The notes under the pieces: generated by a model
Databases searched by the model: none
What the model saw: only the letters and a program-made list of their open reading frames with translations
Told to the model about the DNA's origin: nothing
Translations under genes and position numbers: made by a program
NCBI GenBank assembly: GCA_036926295.1
Contig: JAVFKF010000017.1
Location: 5,022,001-5,086,000, forward strand
DNA from: Pachydiplax longipennis
Lineage: Eukaryota; Arthropoda; Insecta; Odonata; Libellulidae
Reading direction: 5' to 3'
DNA length: 64,000 bases
Part shown: in pieces, positions 48,521 through 60,354 of the stretch
Position numbering within the stretch: the first letter of the stretch is position 1
How the letters are laid out: each line of letters starts with the position of its first letter

Positions 48521-48985
48521 CAATGGTGTTTATTATATAAAATTTTAGAAAGCAATCGCTATTTATGTTTGTGAAATCCTAAATTACTTGAATGAAAGCT
48601 CCTTTTACCTTCTTAGAATAGTCGTTAACTAACTTAAATGGAAAAATATCGCTTACGAAGGTTACTTAACGGGATTACAAATTGAGCATACTATTTATTA
48701 TTATTAATAAGTCAAGAATAAGTATCAAGGAAAGAATTTAACGAACGAAAAGAAAAATTTAATGACAAATATACCAGAGAACATCGCGTTCTTTCATGCA
48801 TACTCGGAAGCATGGGCGTGTATTGCGGGGTTGCCTATACTCCGGTTATCAATTCTCAATTATTTATTGCAGCGAAACTAAGGCCCATTCAGACGAACGC
48901 CGTCACACTTTTTCATTACTCTACTTACTGCACCACTGCAAACAGTTTCATCAAAATCCCCGGACAAAAGTGAGAGTCTCTCCTT
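48521..48985 (-). repeat. Inverted duplication, right (uninterrupted) locus
   Basis: Contiguous reverse-complement counterpart of 42749-43049 plus 44569-44735, joined at about 48690 without the insertion. The open frame at 48796 onward is the mirror of the one at 42630-42914 and not evidence of a gene. Confidence 0.9.
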
Positions 48986-49805
48986 GTTGGTCACAAAAAG
49001 AGCCCAGGCAGAGAAGAAACGCTCCAAGGAAGAAACAGCTAACCCTATGTCGAAGTCTCCATATTTGATAAAATAAAGGGCTTGGTATTCCCACTTGGAA
49101 ACAAAAGGGAAAATTAAAGGCGGAACTTATAGAAGAAACCCCCGACCATTTCCCCGCCAAGCTTGGGCTCACCTGCCCAGCGATGTCCATCCAATGTGAG
49201 CATGTGTGGACAATGGTCGCTTCCTCCTTGAAAGAACTCACTGCGGGTCTTTCGCAGGAATGAGTTCTAAATTTGTCTTTCATGATTACCGACAATTTTC
49301 CCTGAACGTCATTTCAATGTAATCCATCACTTCTCAGCCCAACGACAATCATAACTTTCATTGAGCATCGTTTTGAGAAAAGGAGTACTTCCTCCTGCAA
49401 TATAAAAATAAAAAACCTCTTTATTAGGGAGAGGTTGAGACTGTAAGAAGTCTCTTTCTACACCTTACCCTTAATATACGGAGTAAATATGTCGAAATTT
49501 TTTATGACAGGTGAAGTGAAGAAAAGAAGACGAAGAAGAGAAGAGATCCACATGGCGGACGTAATTTATAGGATAAATATTCACACGTTTCATTTTGGAA
49601 AGTCGTGGTTTATGTCATTTCAATAGCAAAAATCATTAGATTTCTTGAATCTACGAGTAGCGAATTAAAATATCCAGTAAGGAAGAGTTCCACATCTACC
49701 ATTATTTCTGAGTATAGAATATTCTTTAATGATTGTCTCTTGAGTGAGACTATAGTAATTCGAAAAGAAACGCATGGATAAAACTCGAAGAAATTCTCAT
49801 ACTAA
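48986..49805. other. Unassigned interval
   Basis: An open minus-strand frame of 114 codons (48951-49295) lies in somewhat G+C-richer DNA. It overlaps the repeat and has no recognisable motif. Confidence 0.4.
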
Positions 49806-49807
49806 TA

Positions 49808-50469
49808 CAGTGGTACCTCGAGATACGAGTGCCCTAACATACGAGTTTTTTGAGATACGAGCCGTCGAGCGAGCAAAGTTTTGCTTTGAAATACGAGCAA
49901 AATTTGAGATACGAGGAACGGCCGGCTGCTCATGACCTACCAGTTTACTGTGCCTCGTGCGTCTCGCATTATCCCACGCATCCTCCCAGTATACTTGTTT
50001 ACTTTGCTGTCGAAGCATCTTTGATAAGTTTTTCTAGGGCTTTGTGATTTTTGTGCAATTAAATACTTTATCACATTTCGTTTTATAACCTTGGGTCCGA
50101 AGAAAGTGAGTGGAGAGGTCAATGCTGAAAAGAAGATGACGTCTATTGAATTAAAGCGTGAAATCATAGAAAAAATGAGCGAGATGTGCGAGTAGCTGAC
50201 TTGGCAAGGTAGTACGGGCGTAGTACTTCAACGATATGTACTGTACTTAAACAGAAGGAGTCAATAAAGGGTATAACGCCAGCTATGGGCGTTACAATAA
50301 TTTCTAAGCTCCGTAGCTCTCTCAACAACTGGGGTGGCATTTTGGGGCCTGGAACGAATTAATGGCATTTCAATTAATTTCAATGGGGAAAATTGCTTTG
50401 AGATACGAGCAATTTGACATACGAGCAAGGTTACGGAACGAATTAAACTCGTATCTCGAGGTACCACTG
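49808..50469 (+). mobile_element. Tigger/pogo-type DNA transposon, internally deleted
   Basis: Perfect terminal inverted repeats of 23 bp (CAGTGGTACCTCGAGATACG plus three bases at each end), flanked by TA (49806-49807, 50470-50471). Several subterminal copies of ATACGAG lie inside. The interior reads in broken frames as a Tigger transposase N-terminus: LGPKKVSGE, then a run through ELKREIIEKMSE, then KQKESIKGITPA-like residues, i.e. the CENP-B-type helix-turn-helix. The catalytic DDE part is missing. At 662 bp it is a non-autonomous deletion derivative. Confidence 0.9.
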
Positions 50470-50471
50470 TA

Positions 50472-51715
50472 ATCTTATTAGTTTCCACCACAACAGTCTT
50501 GTAGTTTCGTCGAATAATTACCATCACCGGTCCTCAAGATAACTTTTGGGGTAAAAAGGAATCCCTGACTTCCAAAAACTGTTGGAAAAATCTTATGAAT
50601 ATCCTTGATAATAATATCTATAGATTCATCTATTCGCGACTATATTATATTCAGGGATATTCTCCCATATTTATGAATATCGTTATATCAATACCCTAAC
50701 TTACGCGAACTCGAACTTCTTGATTTTCCTTTCCAAGAAGATAATTTCTCTCGTGTGATATAGGTTTTTAATCTTGATTAGCTGTGAAAATGAATGAGGC
50801 GGCTGCTGATGGTTGTGTTAATTTAAGAATGTCACACTACAAAAAAACCATCAAAGAATAACTTACAGCTAAACGTATTTCGACTTCGAAGGGGTTATCT
50901 TCAGGCACCGGCAACAAACTGCGACGAGGCAACGTCGTCAACCCACTCTGTATTCTCTAATTTAAAAATATTGTTAAACCATTACTGCTTATTTCTATTT
51001 TCCCCATTGATACTCAGCAGGTTCTTCAGCTATAATAATCTATATCTAAATACAGTCCAACTCGGTTAAGTTGGCTTTTCAGGGAACCAAGAGATTACCG
51101 TGTTACCAGAGTAATAACCAGGTTGTCTATAGCTGGTTGCCTTACATACTATATTTGAAATATGACCTGCATTACGCACAAAGAGAGAGTCTAAGTTACA
51201 TAATTTTGGAAATGTTCACTTACAATCAAGCTGTGTTGATCATATAGACAATTAGGTAAGAATGACAATTTTTTAACAGCAGTGGTGTGAGTGCATCACG
51301 TTATCTCCGAGACTATGATCAAAGAAGATCTCTTTGCAGTGGTGTAAAAATGATAACCGTTGTATCATTAGTGTATAGGAAATTAATTTTCTCTGTTGGA
51401 GCGTATTGAGTTTCATAGAATAACTCTAATAAAGCGATATTTTGTTTTATTCGAATTTCGTTTTTTCAGACTAGAGTGAATCTATTCGATTGTTCTGAGC
51501 GATTGAAAAACCGTTCGGTTGTTACACTAGTTTACTTTGTAAGCGTTCAAGAGAAGGGGAGTTCAAGAGTCAAGCATTCAAGAGAAGGGGAGTCCCAGGC
51601 GGAGAGATAAGGGATTTCCATGATTGCCAAGCCTAAGGATATGGTGAATTATGCGCTCAATTCAAAAGAGTCGATCCCTAATGAATAATTAATGTTGAAG
51701 AGTAAGAAAATTGAT
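50472..51715. other. Unassigned interval
   Basis: A short direct repeat of TCAAGAGAAGGGGAGT occurs at about 51547-51562 and 51577-51592. Otherwise nothing was recognised. Confidence 0.45.
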
Positions 51716-51854
51716 AGGTATGAAAATGTAGTGGTAGTATTTTCAAAAGTGCTTCGACAGGTCATTTGACACGTGGGCTCCCACCGGGAATCGAACGCGG
51801 GACTGAAGTCGAACGCGCTGCCCACATGGCTATCCGGGAGCCAGGTATGAAAAT
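51716..51854 (-). mobile_element. Small tRNA-derived SINE with target-site duplications
   Basis: A perfect 12-bp direct repeat (AGGTATGAAAAT at 51716-51727 and 51843-51854) flanks 115 bp. On the minus strand the insert begins with a tRNA-like head (51842-51776). It has paired ends GGCTCCC/GGGAGCC, an A-box-like TAGCCATGTGG (complement of 51822-51832) and a B-box-containing GCGTTCGATTCC (complement of 51787-51798). The anticodon arm is shortened, so it is not a functional tRNA. A 48-base non-tRNA tail follows, with no poly(A). Confidence 0.75.
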
Positions 51855-52605
51855 ATTGCAGTAATATAGTGTGATACTAATCCAGAGATAATCATAGCAA
51901 ATTTTTAGATAGGACTTTTAACTTCTCTGATTATGATAACGAAAGATAGTTCATACGAAGACTTGCAAAGAATTGGCAGCTTATTAAATGCAATTTCTTC
52001 CATGCTATAGTATTCCACGGTATTTTTTAATCACTCGCTTGGAACAATCGAACAGATTCACTCAGGATCGAGTGAAAAATCGAGGTATTCCGTTGTTCCT
52101 ACATCTAACCAAAATAAATCATCATCCAACTGTTACCATTCACCGATCTTCATCAACTCCAAGAGAAATGCTCTTCGTTGGTCTGGAGAATCGTAACAAT
52201 TATTTTTTAAACTATTCGCTTGAAATTTCGCAGAATAGTCTTTTTAAGAGCTATCGTGAAATCAAATTATATAAATGGTACAGAAATGTTGTTTTCATGC
52301 AACTCATAGATGTTTCTTCATAGATTGTCGTGGCCTCATCATCATGATTTTTGTCCATGGCATCGAAGTAAGTGACTTCCTCGGAATTTAATTCCGCTTG
52401 CCGAAATAATTCTCTTCCATTTCATTTAGAGCACGAGGGCCATAGGTTGGTTCGGTTAGTCGCTCCCAGTGTTTCTCCCAGTAACTCAAATTAACATATG
52501 AAAAGTGTATAAAAGTTAACATTATCAGCAATCCTCAAACCGATTACTTGGATTTACTTCTTCTTTTGGGACTGATAAACGTTGGAATGATTGTTTCTCG
52601 ACTGC
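51855..52605. other. Unassigned interval
   Basis: An open frame at 51988-52323 has no recognised motif. Exon-like islands begin after this interval. Confidence 0.4.
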
Positions 52606-52609
52606 GACT

Positions 52610-52810
52610 ATGAACTTGATATCTTTTGCAGGTGTCTCGGATGGACTGAGCGTCGACGGTGCTCAATTTCTCAAATTACGTCTGCGATTAGAGGGAGGCA
52701 GCCAAACCATAGCACAGGAAAGAGTGAATTGTTATTCATTGCGATTTCAGAGTTCTAGAAGTTCAGATAAGAGTCATTCCTTTTTATTTAAGGTTTTCAG
52801 TAGGATATAA
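52610..52810 (+). other. Exon-like open frame, unknown
   Basis: A 66-codon open frame. Its G+C-richer part begins right after an acceptor-like TATCTTTTGCAG (AG at 52630-52631) and reads VSDGLSVDGAQFLKLRLRLE. No family was recognised. It is listed because similar islands follow downstream on the same strand. Confidence 0.2.
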
Positions 52811-53877
52811 GATTCGATTAATTACAGTCAGGACAAAACAACGAGTAGTATTGATCCTTTGCAATCGCTATCAATTGCAATAATGAGGTATGCATGACTA
52901 GGCTTCATGTGAGAGGCAACGAATCCATGAGCCTCGTGAGTTCTTACCGATATCAAACTACGAAAAGCCTTCCTTGAACGTATTACGTTGAAATCTCCAA
53001 ATTCTGCATTCTTGAATTAGATTCTTGAATTCCCTTCCGTTTGTCTGATGTATGTGAGTATACCCTACTTAATGTAAGTAGGGCCTAATCGCAATGTCTC
53101 TATTTTAGCATGAAACGGAGATCATTCTTTGAAAGCTTCTTGAGATTATATTGGCAGACATGAATAAAGATGATAGAGGAGAGGGGAGCGCTGAAAGGAG
53201 GGGAACATTTCCTCTACCGCAAGCCACAACGAATACGTGGAAATTTATGTCCGATCTATAAAATCATTCGCTTTCCTAAATACCTAGAACATAATTTAAG
53301 CTGATTGGTGAGATGTGTGAATGCTGCACAAATAATTAATTATATTTGGAAGTCGCTTCCTTAGTCGCATAGAAAGCAAGTTAAGTTAATACGTTGAACA
53401 CGTAGTAAATACGTTGACAGTGCGAATTCATCAAAGTAAGCGTTTTTCAAAACATTAACCGATTTGTCCTGATTTAAATATTTCCTAAGAGCACAATTCT
53501 GAGAACAATAATTATCTTTACATACACAAAGGTAATTCATGCCTATATATGTAGATTGGTAAAAGCGGAAAATCAGCCAATATACCGAGGAAGTTCTGAA
53601 TTTGTTAATAAATAGTCATAATATTATTTTCAGTGGCTGAATGACATATATAAAGTTTTTATGGAGAGGATATCCATAGATTGAAAGTCGGCAGTGGAAG
53701 AAGACATGTACAGTAGGACATCCTCTCATACCACCATCATTAACTGCAAGTTTTGTCTTAATTGGGTAAGAATGCAAATTCCAATGTTGTTCAAAAATTA
53801 CGATTTTTAATAAATCTTTTATTTTATTCAATTCTTTACGTTAATTAATTTAATTTGAGATTCGTTGGGCTCGTTAG

Positions 53878-53976
53878 GGGCAGCACCTTCCGGGGGATAG
53901 CGTGCGCGTCCTGGAATCACTGATAGCGCTGATTGAGTCAGTGATCGAGAGTGATGGAGGAAACATCTGGAAGTAG
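53878..53976 (+). other. Exon-like open frame, unknown
   Basis: After an AG at 53876-53877, 32 codons are open to TAG, encoding a helix-like acidic sequence (GQHLPGDSVRVLESLIALIE and on). The pyrimidine tract upstream is weak. Confidence 0.2.
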
Positions 53977-54245
53977 CCTCTGCTCAAGAAAGGTGCTGGA
54001 TTTTGAAGTACTTCTCACGTTTCATGCCATTGGATCGTCCAAAGATCAGGAGAATTAGAAATCATTGGCAAAACGTTCGAGAAATTTCAACGCCTGTAGA
54101 AGCTTTGAGGATTTGAAGACAAGGTGTCTGGAGTCGGTGCGCCCTGAAATAGGTAGGTACCCTGTTTGCAGCAAAATCTGAACTCCGGAGAAACTAAAGA
54201 ATTTTTGTAAGGTTATCGGTATTAATGTTCATTTCAATAATTCAG

Positions 54246-54295
54246 GCGAAGTCTGTTGTTTGGGGCCTTATCGAAGGAAATTTGTAGTGACTGAG
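54246..54295 (+). other. Exon-like island with acceptor and donor
   Basis: The acceptor TTTCAATAATTCAG precedes 50 bases that are open in one frame (EVCCLGPYRRKFVVTE), and a GTACAG donor could follow. The frame also stays open past that donor to about 54396, so the 3' edge is uncertain. Confidence 0.2.
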
Positions 54296-54512
54296 GTACA
54301 GCTGTCTTGTGCCTTCCCGCTTCTTCTGAAAATGGTGCCAAGAATAATTGTTGAGAAGGTAGAGGGTTTCAATTGTATTTCCGATATAATCATTTGAAAA
54401 TTATTTCGGATTGCAGTTAGATCGTAATTTAAGTTCTCCTTCTTGAATGTCTGAAGGTAATGATCGGAGATATTTCTTCAACTAGAAGTTAATTACGAAT
54501 TATCTTCTTCAG

Positions 54513-54570
54513 TGGCAGCACCATGTGAGCGGCGTAATCGTCAGTGGCGCGCAGTTCGTGGAGACCTTGG
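54513..54570 (+). other. Exon-like island with acceptor and donor
   Basis: A strong acceptor (TTATCTTCTTCAG) and a GTATGG donor bound 58 bases that are open in two frames (AAPCERRNRQWRAVRGDL in one). G+C-rich compared with its flanks. Confidence 0.25.
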
Positions 54571-54923
54571 GTATGGTCGAATCAAGCTTCTGGCAATGCA
54601 GGATTTTATTGAAATATCATTGTAGAGAAATTCATCGCAATCTGAAGCTTCATAATTTTGGGATTGGAAAATGAGAGTGGTTCGGAAGAACGCTGGAAGT
54701 GTTTGTGACACCTCTTTCGAGAATTCCATACTGAGATCTCGTGTACATGATAATACTAATTGTGGAAAAGTTCTGTATTCAAGAACTTAATGAAGTGAAA
54801 ATTCCGAGAACTTACTCTTCTCTGAATATAATAGTGATACTTTAATATTCGCTTAACGTTTGAAAGTGACTGTAGCTAACTGATTTCAAGGATTTTGAGT
54901 GTGTTAATAGAGATTGTGTTCTG

Positions 54924-55060
54924 ATGTCGGCGTTTGAGGAAATTTGGAGAGATTCGGGAAATGTTTCATCGTCATCGAAAAAGGATTTTATATCATCGGA
55001 CCGATGGTGGCCGGTTTCAAGTGATGCCCGCTATCGTTTGGATGGCGCAAAACATTTAAG
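54924..55060 (+). other. Candidate coding exon with ATG and GTAAGT donor
   Basis: ATG is followed by 45 codons plus two bases (MSAFEEIWRDSGNVSSSSKK, then an Arg/Trp-containing stretch ending GAKHL). A consensus donor GTAAGT follows at 55061. The frame is also open upstream to about 54883. No homology was recognised. Confidence 0.3.
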
Positions 55061-55593
55061 GTAAGTAAAATATCTTCAGATGTTGCATCATAAGTTTAAC
55101 ATGGAACGTTTTATCAAAATATTACTTTCAGAAATTAAAATATTTTAATTTTGATTATTTTTTGGTGTCATCGAAGTAGAAATCTGTAGAATTTCGATCG
55201 AGACCAAAGTTTGCAATTTTAATCCCTAGTCGCAGCACTTGTCCACCGTCAAAGCGTCGCTTACTGAAGCAGTTTTCTGATAGCGCTTAACATGGATGCT
55301 GTAGATGATCGGACGTCTATCAAAACTGAACGGCAGATACATTTAGAATAGGGGAAAGATACAGAGAGAGAAGTTGAGCCTTTGCTACATCCCAGAACCT
55401 TTAACTTTTTACAAAATCTTTGGCTATAAGTATGAAATCGATGAGCGCTTAGGGTTTTCGGGCTGTTTTCAGTGACGACTTTGAAAGGATCTCTAAGAAA
55501 AGTAATTTTTTATTTTGAATAATTAATTCAGAGATTTCATTGACTACTTTATTTATTTGCAGTGAATTAATCGATAAACTTCTTCCATTTTAG

Positions 55594-55683
55594 TGTGTCT
55601 GATGGCTAAGATCTGTATATTCCGCACCATAATCAACAGGTTATCGAATTTGGTCAACTACGAAGTGAAGATACACAGTGAAG
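55594..55683 (+). other. Candidate 90-bp internal exon
   Basis: A strong acceptor (TCTTCCATTTTAG) and a GTAAGC donor enclose 90 bases open in the frame that starts and ends in phase 1 (CLMAKICIFRTIINRLSNLV and on). This symmetric short exon is the best-formed of the islands in the region. The next acceptor-bounded island (from about 55770) and the one at 56384 are both phase-compatible. The product is unknown. Confidence 0.35.
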
Positions 55684-56383
55684 GTAAGCTATTCGACAGG
55701 AAATCGAAACAGTTATGAAATCAACGAATGTTTAAAAATTGAAAATGTGAAAATGAGAATTCTTTTAGTTAGACGTGTTCCGGCTCACTATGAAAATGGC
55801 GGTGGTAATTCCCATAATTCCGTGATTCTCCAAATCTGACGCCATGATGATACCGGAGGTAAATACGAACAGGTACGATGAATTTTCTAATCATTTGGGA
55901 AGTATACTCTATACGCATAAATTTGTCAGTTCTATTTTTCGTTGAATTATTTAATACTTAATATAATGCATTTGTATATTTTTACGTCTTTCCATGTATA
56001 GTTCCCTCCAAAAGGCTATCAACGTAATTTCGAATTTTTCATGGAGTGCAAATTTCAGCATTAAGCCGGCCATTTTGATCAAAAGATGACATGAACGATT
56101 TCCTTGAAATTTTAGAAGGGAAAGGAGTTGGAAATACGTACGTAATCTAAAGGAATGTGATGATGTTGACTAATGCTTTAAAAAAATGTTCCTTTTGGTT
56201 CGAGGACCATCGAATTCTGCGTATGAAGCGGCGGGTCATATGAAAATTCTAAGAAAATTGTGATAATGTGATATTTGGTACTTAAGTAATATTTGTAAGG
56301 TCCCTTTTTGGTGGATTTAATGTCAATGTAGAAGTTTATTTTCAACTTCTTGATTTTCTAATGATGATTTTTCTAAATTTCAG

Positions 56384-56544
56384 TGGACTTGCCCGATTTG
56401 ATGAGTTCTTGCAAGATAATTAATTCAAAGATTAGGCTGAGCAGAAGAAATAGTCGATTTTATTTCAGCTTCGAAAGTTATTTTACCAAAAACCTTAAAG
56501 AGGAGCTGCTACCAGTTGTGGAAATATGGAGAATTATGATTTGA
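56384..56544 (+). other. Candidate exon, open to a stop
   Basis: After the acceptor TTTCTAAATTTCAG, a frame starting with two carry-over bases is open for over 50 codons to TGA (DLPDLMSSCKIINSKIRLSR, then a Phe/Lys/Glu-rich end). It fits the phase left by the 90-bp exon at 55594-55683. Confidence 0.3.
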
Positions 56545-56872
56545 TGGCAGCATTCCGATCATTGATGTAGCAGAAAATCCAGCGACAAAAAATACCACTG
56601 GAAATCCTACTGTTCGCAGTGAATGCGATATTAATGATTTTAAAGTAAGTGTATGTTCGGGAAGATTTTTAAAAAGCAACAATATTTAGGCATTTGTAGA
56701 CTGACATTTTGCTATATTTTATCAGGATTTACATATGCCATAAGCATACCTTTGAAGAAGATGATCAATTATAGAGTCAAGATGTAGCCATTAAAATTTC
56801 GCTATTGATGAGTGAAGATCTCTTGATTGGGAACTGTCTTTGTTAGTTTGGACGGAAGAAGTTTTCAGTATT

Positions 56873-56877
56873 GAAAG
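56873..56877. repeat. Copia target-site duplication, left
   Basis: GAAAG directly before the left LTR; the same five bases follow the right LTR at 61462-61466. Confidence 0.9.
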
Positions 56878-57120
56878 TGTTAGATTTGCTTCCTTAAGTC
56901 ACTTCGAGAAATAATCGTCGATTGACACCGATATTGGTAAGGAAACATTTTAATATACTACCGCCATATTAGTACACAGGATACACAAGGAGTGAGCAAG
57001 CGGCATGGCACAAAAACAAAACGCAAGCGGGAAAAGGGTTCATGAGAAACAACTGAATACTGAAATATCAGACACCCTAATTAAATTTAAAACATCATTA
57101 AAAACAACATCGTACTAACA
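56878..57120 (-). repeat. Copia long terminal repeat, left (3' LTR of the element)
   Basis: 243 bp, starting TGTTAG and ending CTAACA. It differs from the right LTR by about six substitutions and a 4-base gap. Confidence 0.95.
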
Positions 57121-57129
57121 CTCCTCCTT
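57121..57129 (-). other. Copia polypurine tract
   Basis: AAGGAGGAG on the minus strand, directly abutting the 3' LTR; the plus-strand primer site of the element. Confidence 0.8.
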
Positions 57130-57521
57130 AATTGGGTGTCTTCAAACCCATTTCACTAATAAATTTACCAAACTTAGGTCCATGCAGTGCTTTAGTAAAA
57201 ATGTCTGCAATCATATTATCAGTTGGCATGTACTTAATTGATATATCACCATCCTCAACTTTATCACGGATAAAATGATATCTAATTTCTATGTTTAGAC
57301 CTTCTGTTAACCATCTGATTTGCTGCAAGTCTCTCAGCTCCCTGATTATCATTAAAGAGAGTCACAGTTTCTTCTACACCAAAAAGTTCTTCAATTAATC
57401 CCTTCAAGTATATGGCCTCCTTACAACCTTCCGATAGAGCCATATACTCTGCTTCTGTGCTTGAAAGCGCTACAGTCCTCTGCTTTCTCGATTCCCATGA
57501 AATTACCCCACCGCTTAGCAT
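57128..57521 (-). pseudogene. Copia RNase H, frameshifted
   Basis: The first frame has SWESRKQRTVALSSTEAEYM (the usual copia RNase H opening) and continues to a broken FNDNQGAERLA (normally DNQ/S-A). The second frame has the KVEDGDISIKYMPTDNMIAD and FTKAL ending, and stops after GLKTPN. The break lies near 57290-57350. Confidence 0.9.
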
Positions 57522-57576
57522 GAAAGCATAGCCTGTGTAGGACTTGCGATCATCCTCACAATTTCCCCAATCTGAG

Positions 57577-59045
57577 TCAACATACCCAATGACACTTCCC
57601 AGTTCTTTTGTATGTCAGACATAAATCTTTGGAGCCCTTCAAATATCTCAGCACACATTTGGCAGCTATCCAATGGCTCTCATCATAACAGTTATTAAAT
57701 TTACTCAGTTTACTACAGACATGAGCAATGTCGGGTCTTGAGTTCACTGTGAGATACATGAGTGACCCTATCACCTGCTGATATGGGTATCGCTGCATAG
57801 CATCTCCTCCTGGCTCAGCTTTTCTCAACTTCTGGCTTGGGTCCATTGGTGTAGATACAGGTTTGGCATCCTCCATGCCAAACCTCCTCAGCATGTCCTC
57901 CACATGCAGCTGCTGGTTGATCACGATGGTCTGCTTCTCCCGGTCTCTCTGGATGTGCAGCCCAAGACAGCTCCTCATCTCCCCAAGGTCCCTCATTTTA
58001 AATTTCTTTAAAAGATTAGCCTTCAGCTGCTGTGCCCCTGGTTTGTCATTCGAAAAAAAAAAGGAAATCATCTACATAGATTGCAACAATCATTATACTC
58101 TCCTCTTTCACTCTTTGGTAGATGCACGGTTCTCTCTTAGACTGGATTAGCCCCTCCTCCAGAAGAGATGCATGGAGTTTCTTGTTCCAGCTTCTCGAAG
58201 CCTGCTTGAGTCCATATATGGCCCTTTTAAGTAGACACCTTACTTTCCTCTCCCTTCTTCACATACCCTTCTGGTCGCTCCATACAGACTTCATCTTCCA
58301 AGTCACCATGAAGAAAAGCTGCTGTCACATCCAGGTGATCAATATCCAAGTCCTTTTCTATAGCTGATGAAAGTAGTAGTCTGATGGAGGAGCCTCTTAC
58401 CGCAGGAGCAAACGTCTCTTCATAGTCTACCCCATACTTCTGTGTAAATCCCTTGGCAACTAATCTTGCCCTATATCTGCTAGCTTTTCCATCGGCACTG
58501 GGTTTCACTTTAAATACCCATTTGTTCTTCACCACTGTTTTACCCTTGGGCCTATCTACTAACATCCATGTTTTATTTTCACTGAGAGATCGATACTCTT
58601 CCATCGCTGTTGCCCACAGCTTCCTTTCAGGTCCTTCTAACGCCTCTTGTACTGTTGTTGGGACATTAACACTATCTAATGTTGCTTGGTATAGGACAAC
58701 ATCATCAGGCCATTTTCTTGGAACTCTCTCTCTAAATGATCGTCGAGGAACTACTTCTCCAATACTCTGGCTTCTGCTGCTTGTATCTTTTTCTTGATCC
58801 TCCTCTGGGATGACATCACAATTGACCTCATTATCTGACAATATATGGATGGGAACCTCTAAATTCCTACTCTCCACATGTTCTTTCTTTATTTGATGTC
58901 CCAAACTCTCCAGGAAAACAACATCTCTAGCAATAACTATATTCTTGGGATTTTGAGGATCTACCAATCTGTAATTCTGTGAAGTTTCACAATAGCCGGT
59001 GAAGATATACTCTTTACTCTTTGGATCCCACTTTGTTCTTTTCAC
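57577..59045 (-). pseudogene. Copia reverse transcriptase region, frameshifted
   Basis: The N-terminal part (58227-59045) includes the integrase tail and RT with KNKWVFKVK, RYRARLVAKGFTQ, DYEETFAPAV and LDVTAAFLHGDLED (catalytic aspartate). The YVDD box is at about 58066-58080, but directly after it a run of about ten T (A on the plus strand) shifts the frame. The C-terminal part (57577-58071) has MRDLGEMRSCLGLHI, and DPSQKLRK to YLKGSKDLCLTY. A stop at 57577 separates it from RNase H. Confidence 0.93.
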
Positions 59046-59123
59046 ATCTGGAACATGAACAAAACTTTTACTCCCAAAAATCCTTAAATGAGAAAAGTCT
59101 GCCTTTTTCCCACTCCAGGCCTC

Positions 59124-59988
59124 TTATGGGGTCATATCTCTCATAGCTTTTGTTGGTGAGTGATTTTTTAAGTACACTGCTGTATTCACAGCTTCACCCC
59201 AGTATTGTTTGCTTAGGCCTGCATCCTGAAGCATGCACCTTGCCTTCTTAACTATAGTCCTGTTCACCCTTTCAGCTATGCCATTCTGTTGTGGCATGTA
59301 AGGAACAGTCCTTTGGTGAACTATGCCACAGTCCTTGAGAAATCTCTCCATTTCTCTGTTCACATATTCTCGCCCATTATCAGATCTTAATGCCTTCAAT
59401 TTTTCCCCACTTGGATTTTCTGCAAACACTTTAAACTTTAATTTTGGAAACAACTTCACGTTTCTGCTTCAACAAGTAAACAAATGTCTTCCAAGTGAAA
59501 TCATCAGTGAAGGTCAGCATATATCTTGCTCCACCCCAACTCTTTTCACTCATGGGTCCACAAATGTCAGAATGAACCAGTTCTAGCTTTCGGGATGTCC
59601 TTGTTTTACTCTCTTGAAATTTCACTCTCGATTGCTTTCCCTCTATACATGGAATGTAAGGCTTATCATCCCTTCCTGTGAATTCCACTCCAGTAGCAAG
59701 GCCCTTGGCTAATAGTTCCATAGACTTTCTGCACATGTGTCCCAATCTTCTATGCCACAATCTTCTGTTTCCATCTGGTGTGGAAGCAATATTCACTTTT
59801 TCTTCAGGAAGTAAGTCCAACTTGTAGATCCCACCTACATTACTTCCAGTAAATTGCACTTCACCTTCAATGGCACATTTGTCATTGTCGTAAATCTTGC
59901 ACCCATCAGTGTCAAAAGTTACAACTAGTCCCTTTTCCACCATTCTACTGACAGATAGCAGGTTGGTACTTAAATCAGGAACATACAA
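59124..59988 (-). pseudogene. Copia integrase region, frameshifted
   Basis: Pre-integrase zinc region with LWHRRLGHM and a Cys-containing PCIEGKQSRVKF; one cysteine of the HHCC motif appears lost (YIPCIEGK). The integrase core follows with HSDICGPM (first D), TFTDDFT, then in the next frame RSDNGREY (second D) and PQQNGIAERVNRT (E). The frame changes near 59440 and a stop follows at about 59124. Confidence 0.92.
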
Positions 59989-59994
59989 AACATC

Positions 59995-60354
59995 TTAAAT
60001 CTCAGTAGTTTCGGAACTTCCACTACTATTCACTTTAATTGGAACAGTACCTGAGCTTTCAGTATAGATTTTGTTGTTGCTGGCTACAGTCACCTCCAGG
60101 ACACTTTGGCGTTCTTCCTCTAACCAATCCTTCCTCATCGTCATGTGTGATGTGGATCCAGAATCAATCACCCAATCGCCGTCATTTGTTGTCGTTGTTG
60201 ACAAAGCAGCAAGGAGCACAGAAGCCTTCTTTGCTCGATGCTCTATTTTTCCTTGTTTCTCATTTGCCCTTTGAAGATTTCCATTGTCTGGTGTCTCTTT
60301 TTGGGCACTGGAACGACTTGTGTCCTTCCCTATTGTATTTGTAGCAGACAACAT
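59995..60354 (-). pseudogene. Copia protease region
   Basis: Contains WVIDSGSTSHMT, the aspartic protease active site of copia elements, in a frame that overlaps but differs from that of gag. A stop at 59995 breaks the link to integrase. Confidence 0.9.

Noticed and set aside
57863..58797. Plus-strand open frames inside the Copia element
   Set aside because: Shadows of the antisense polyprotein with no motifs of their own.
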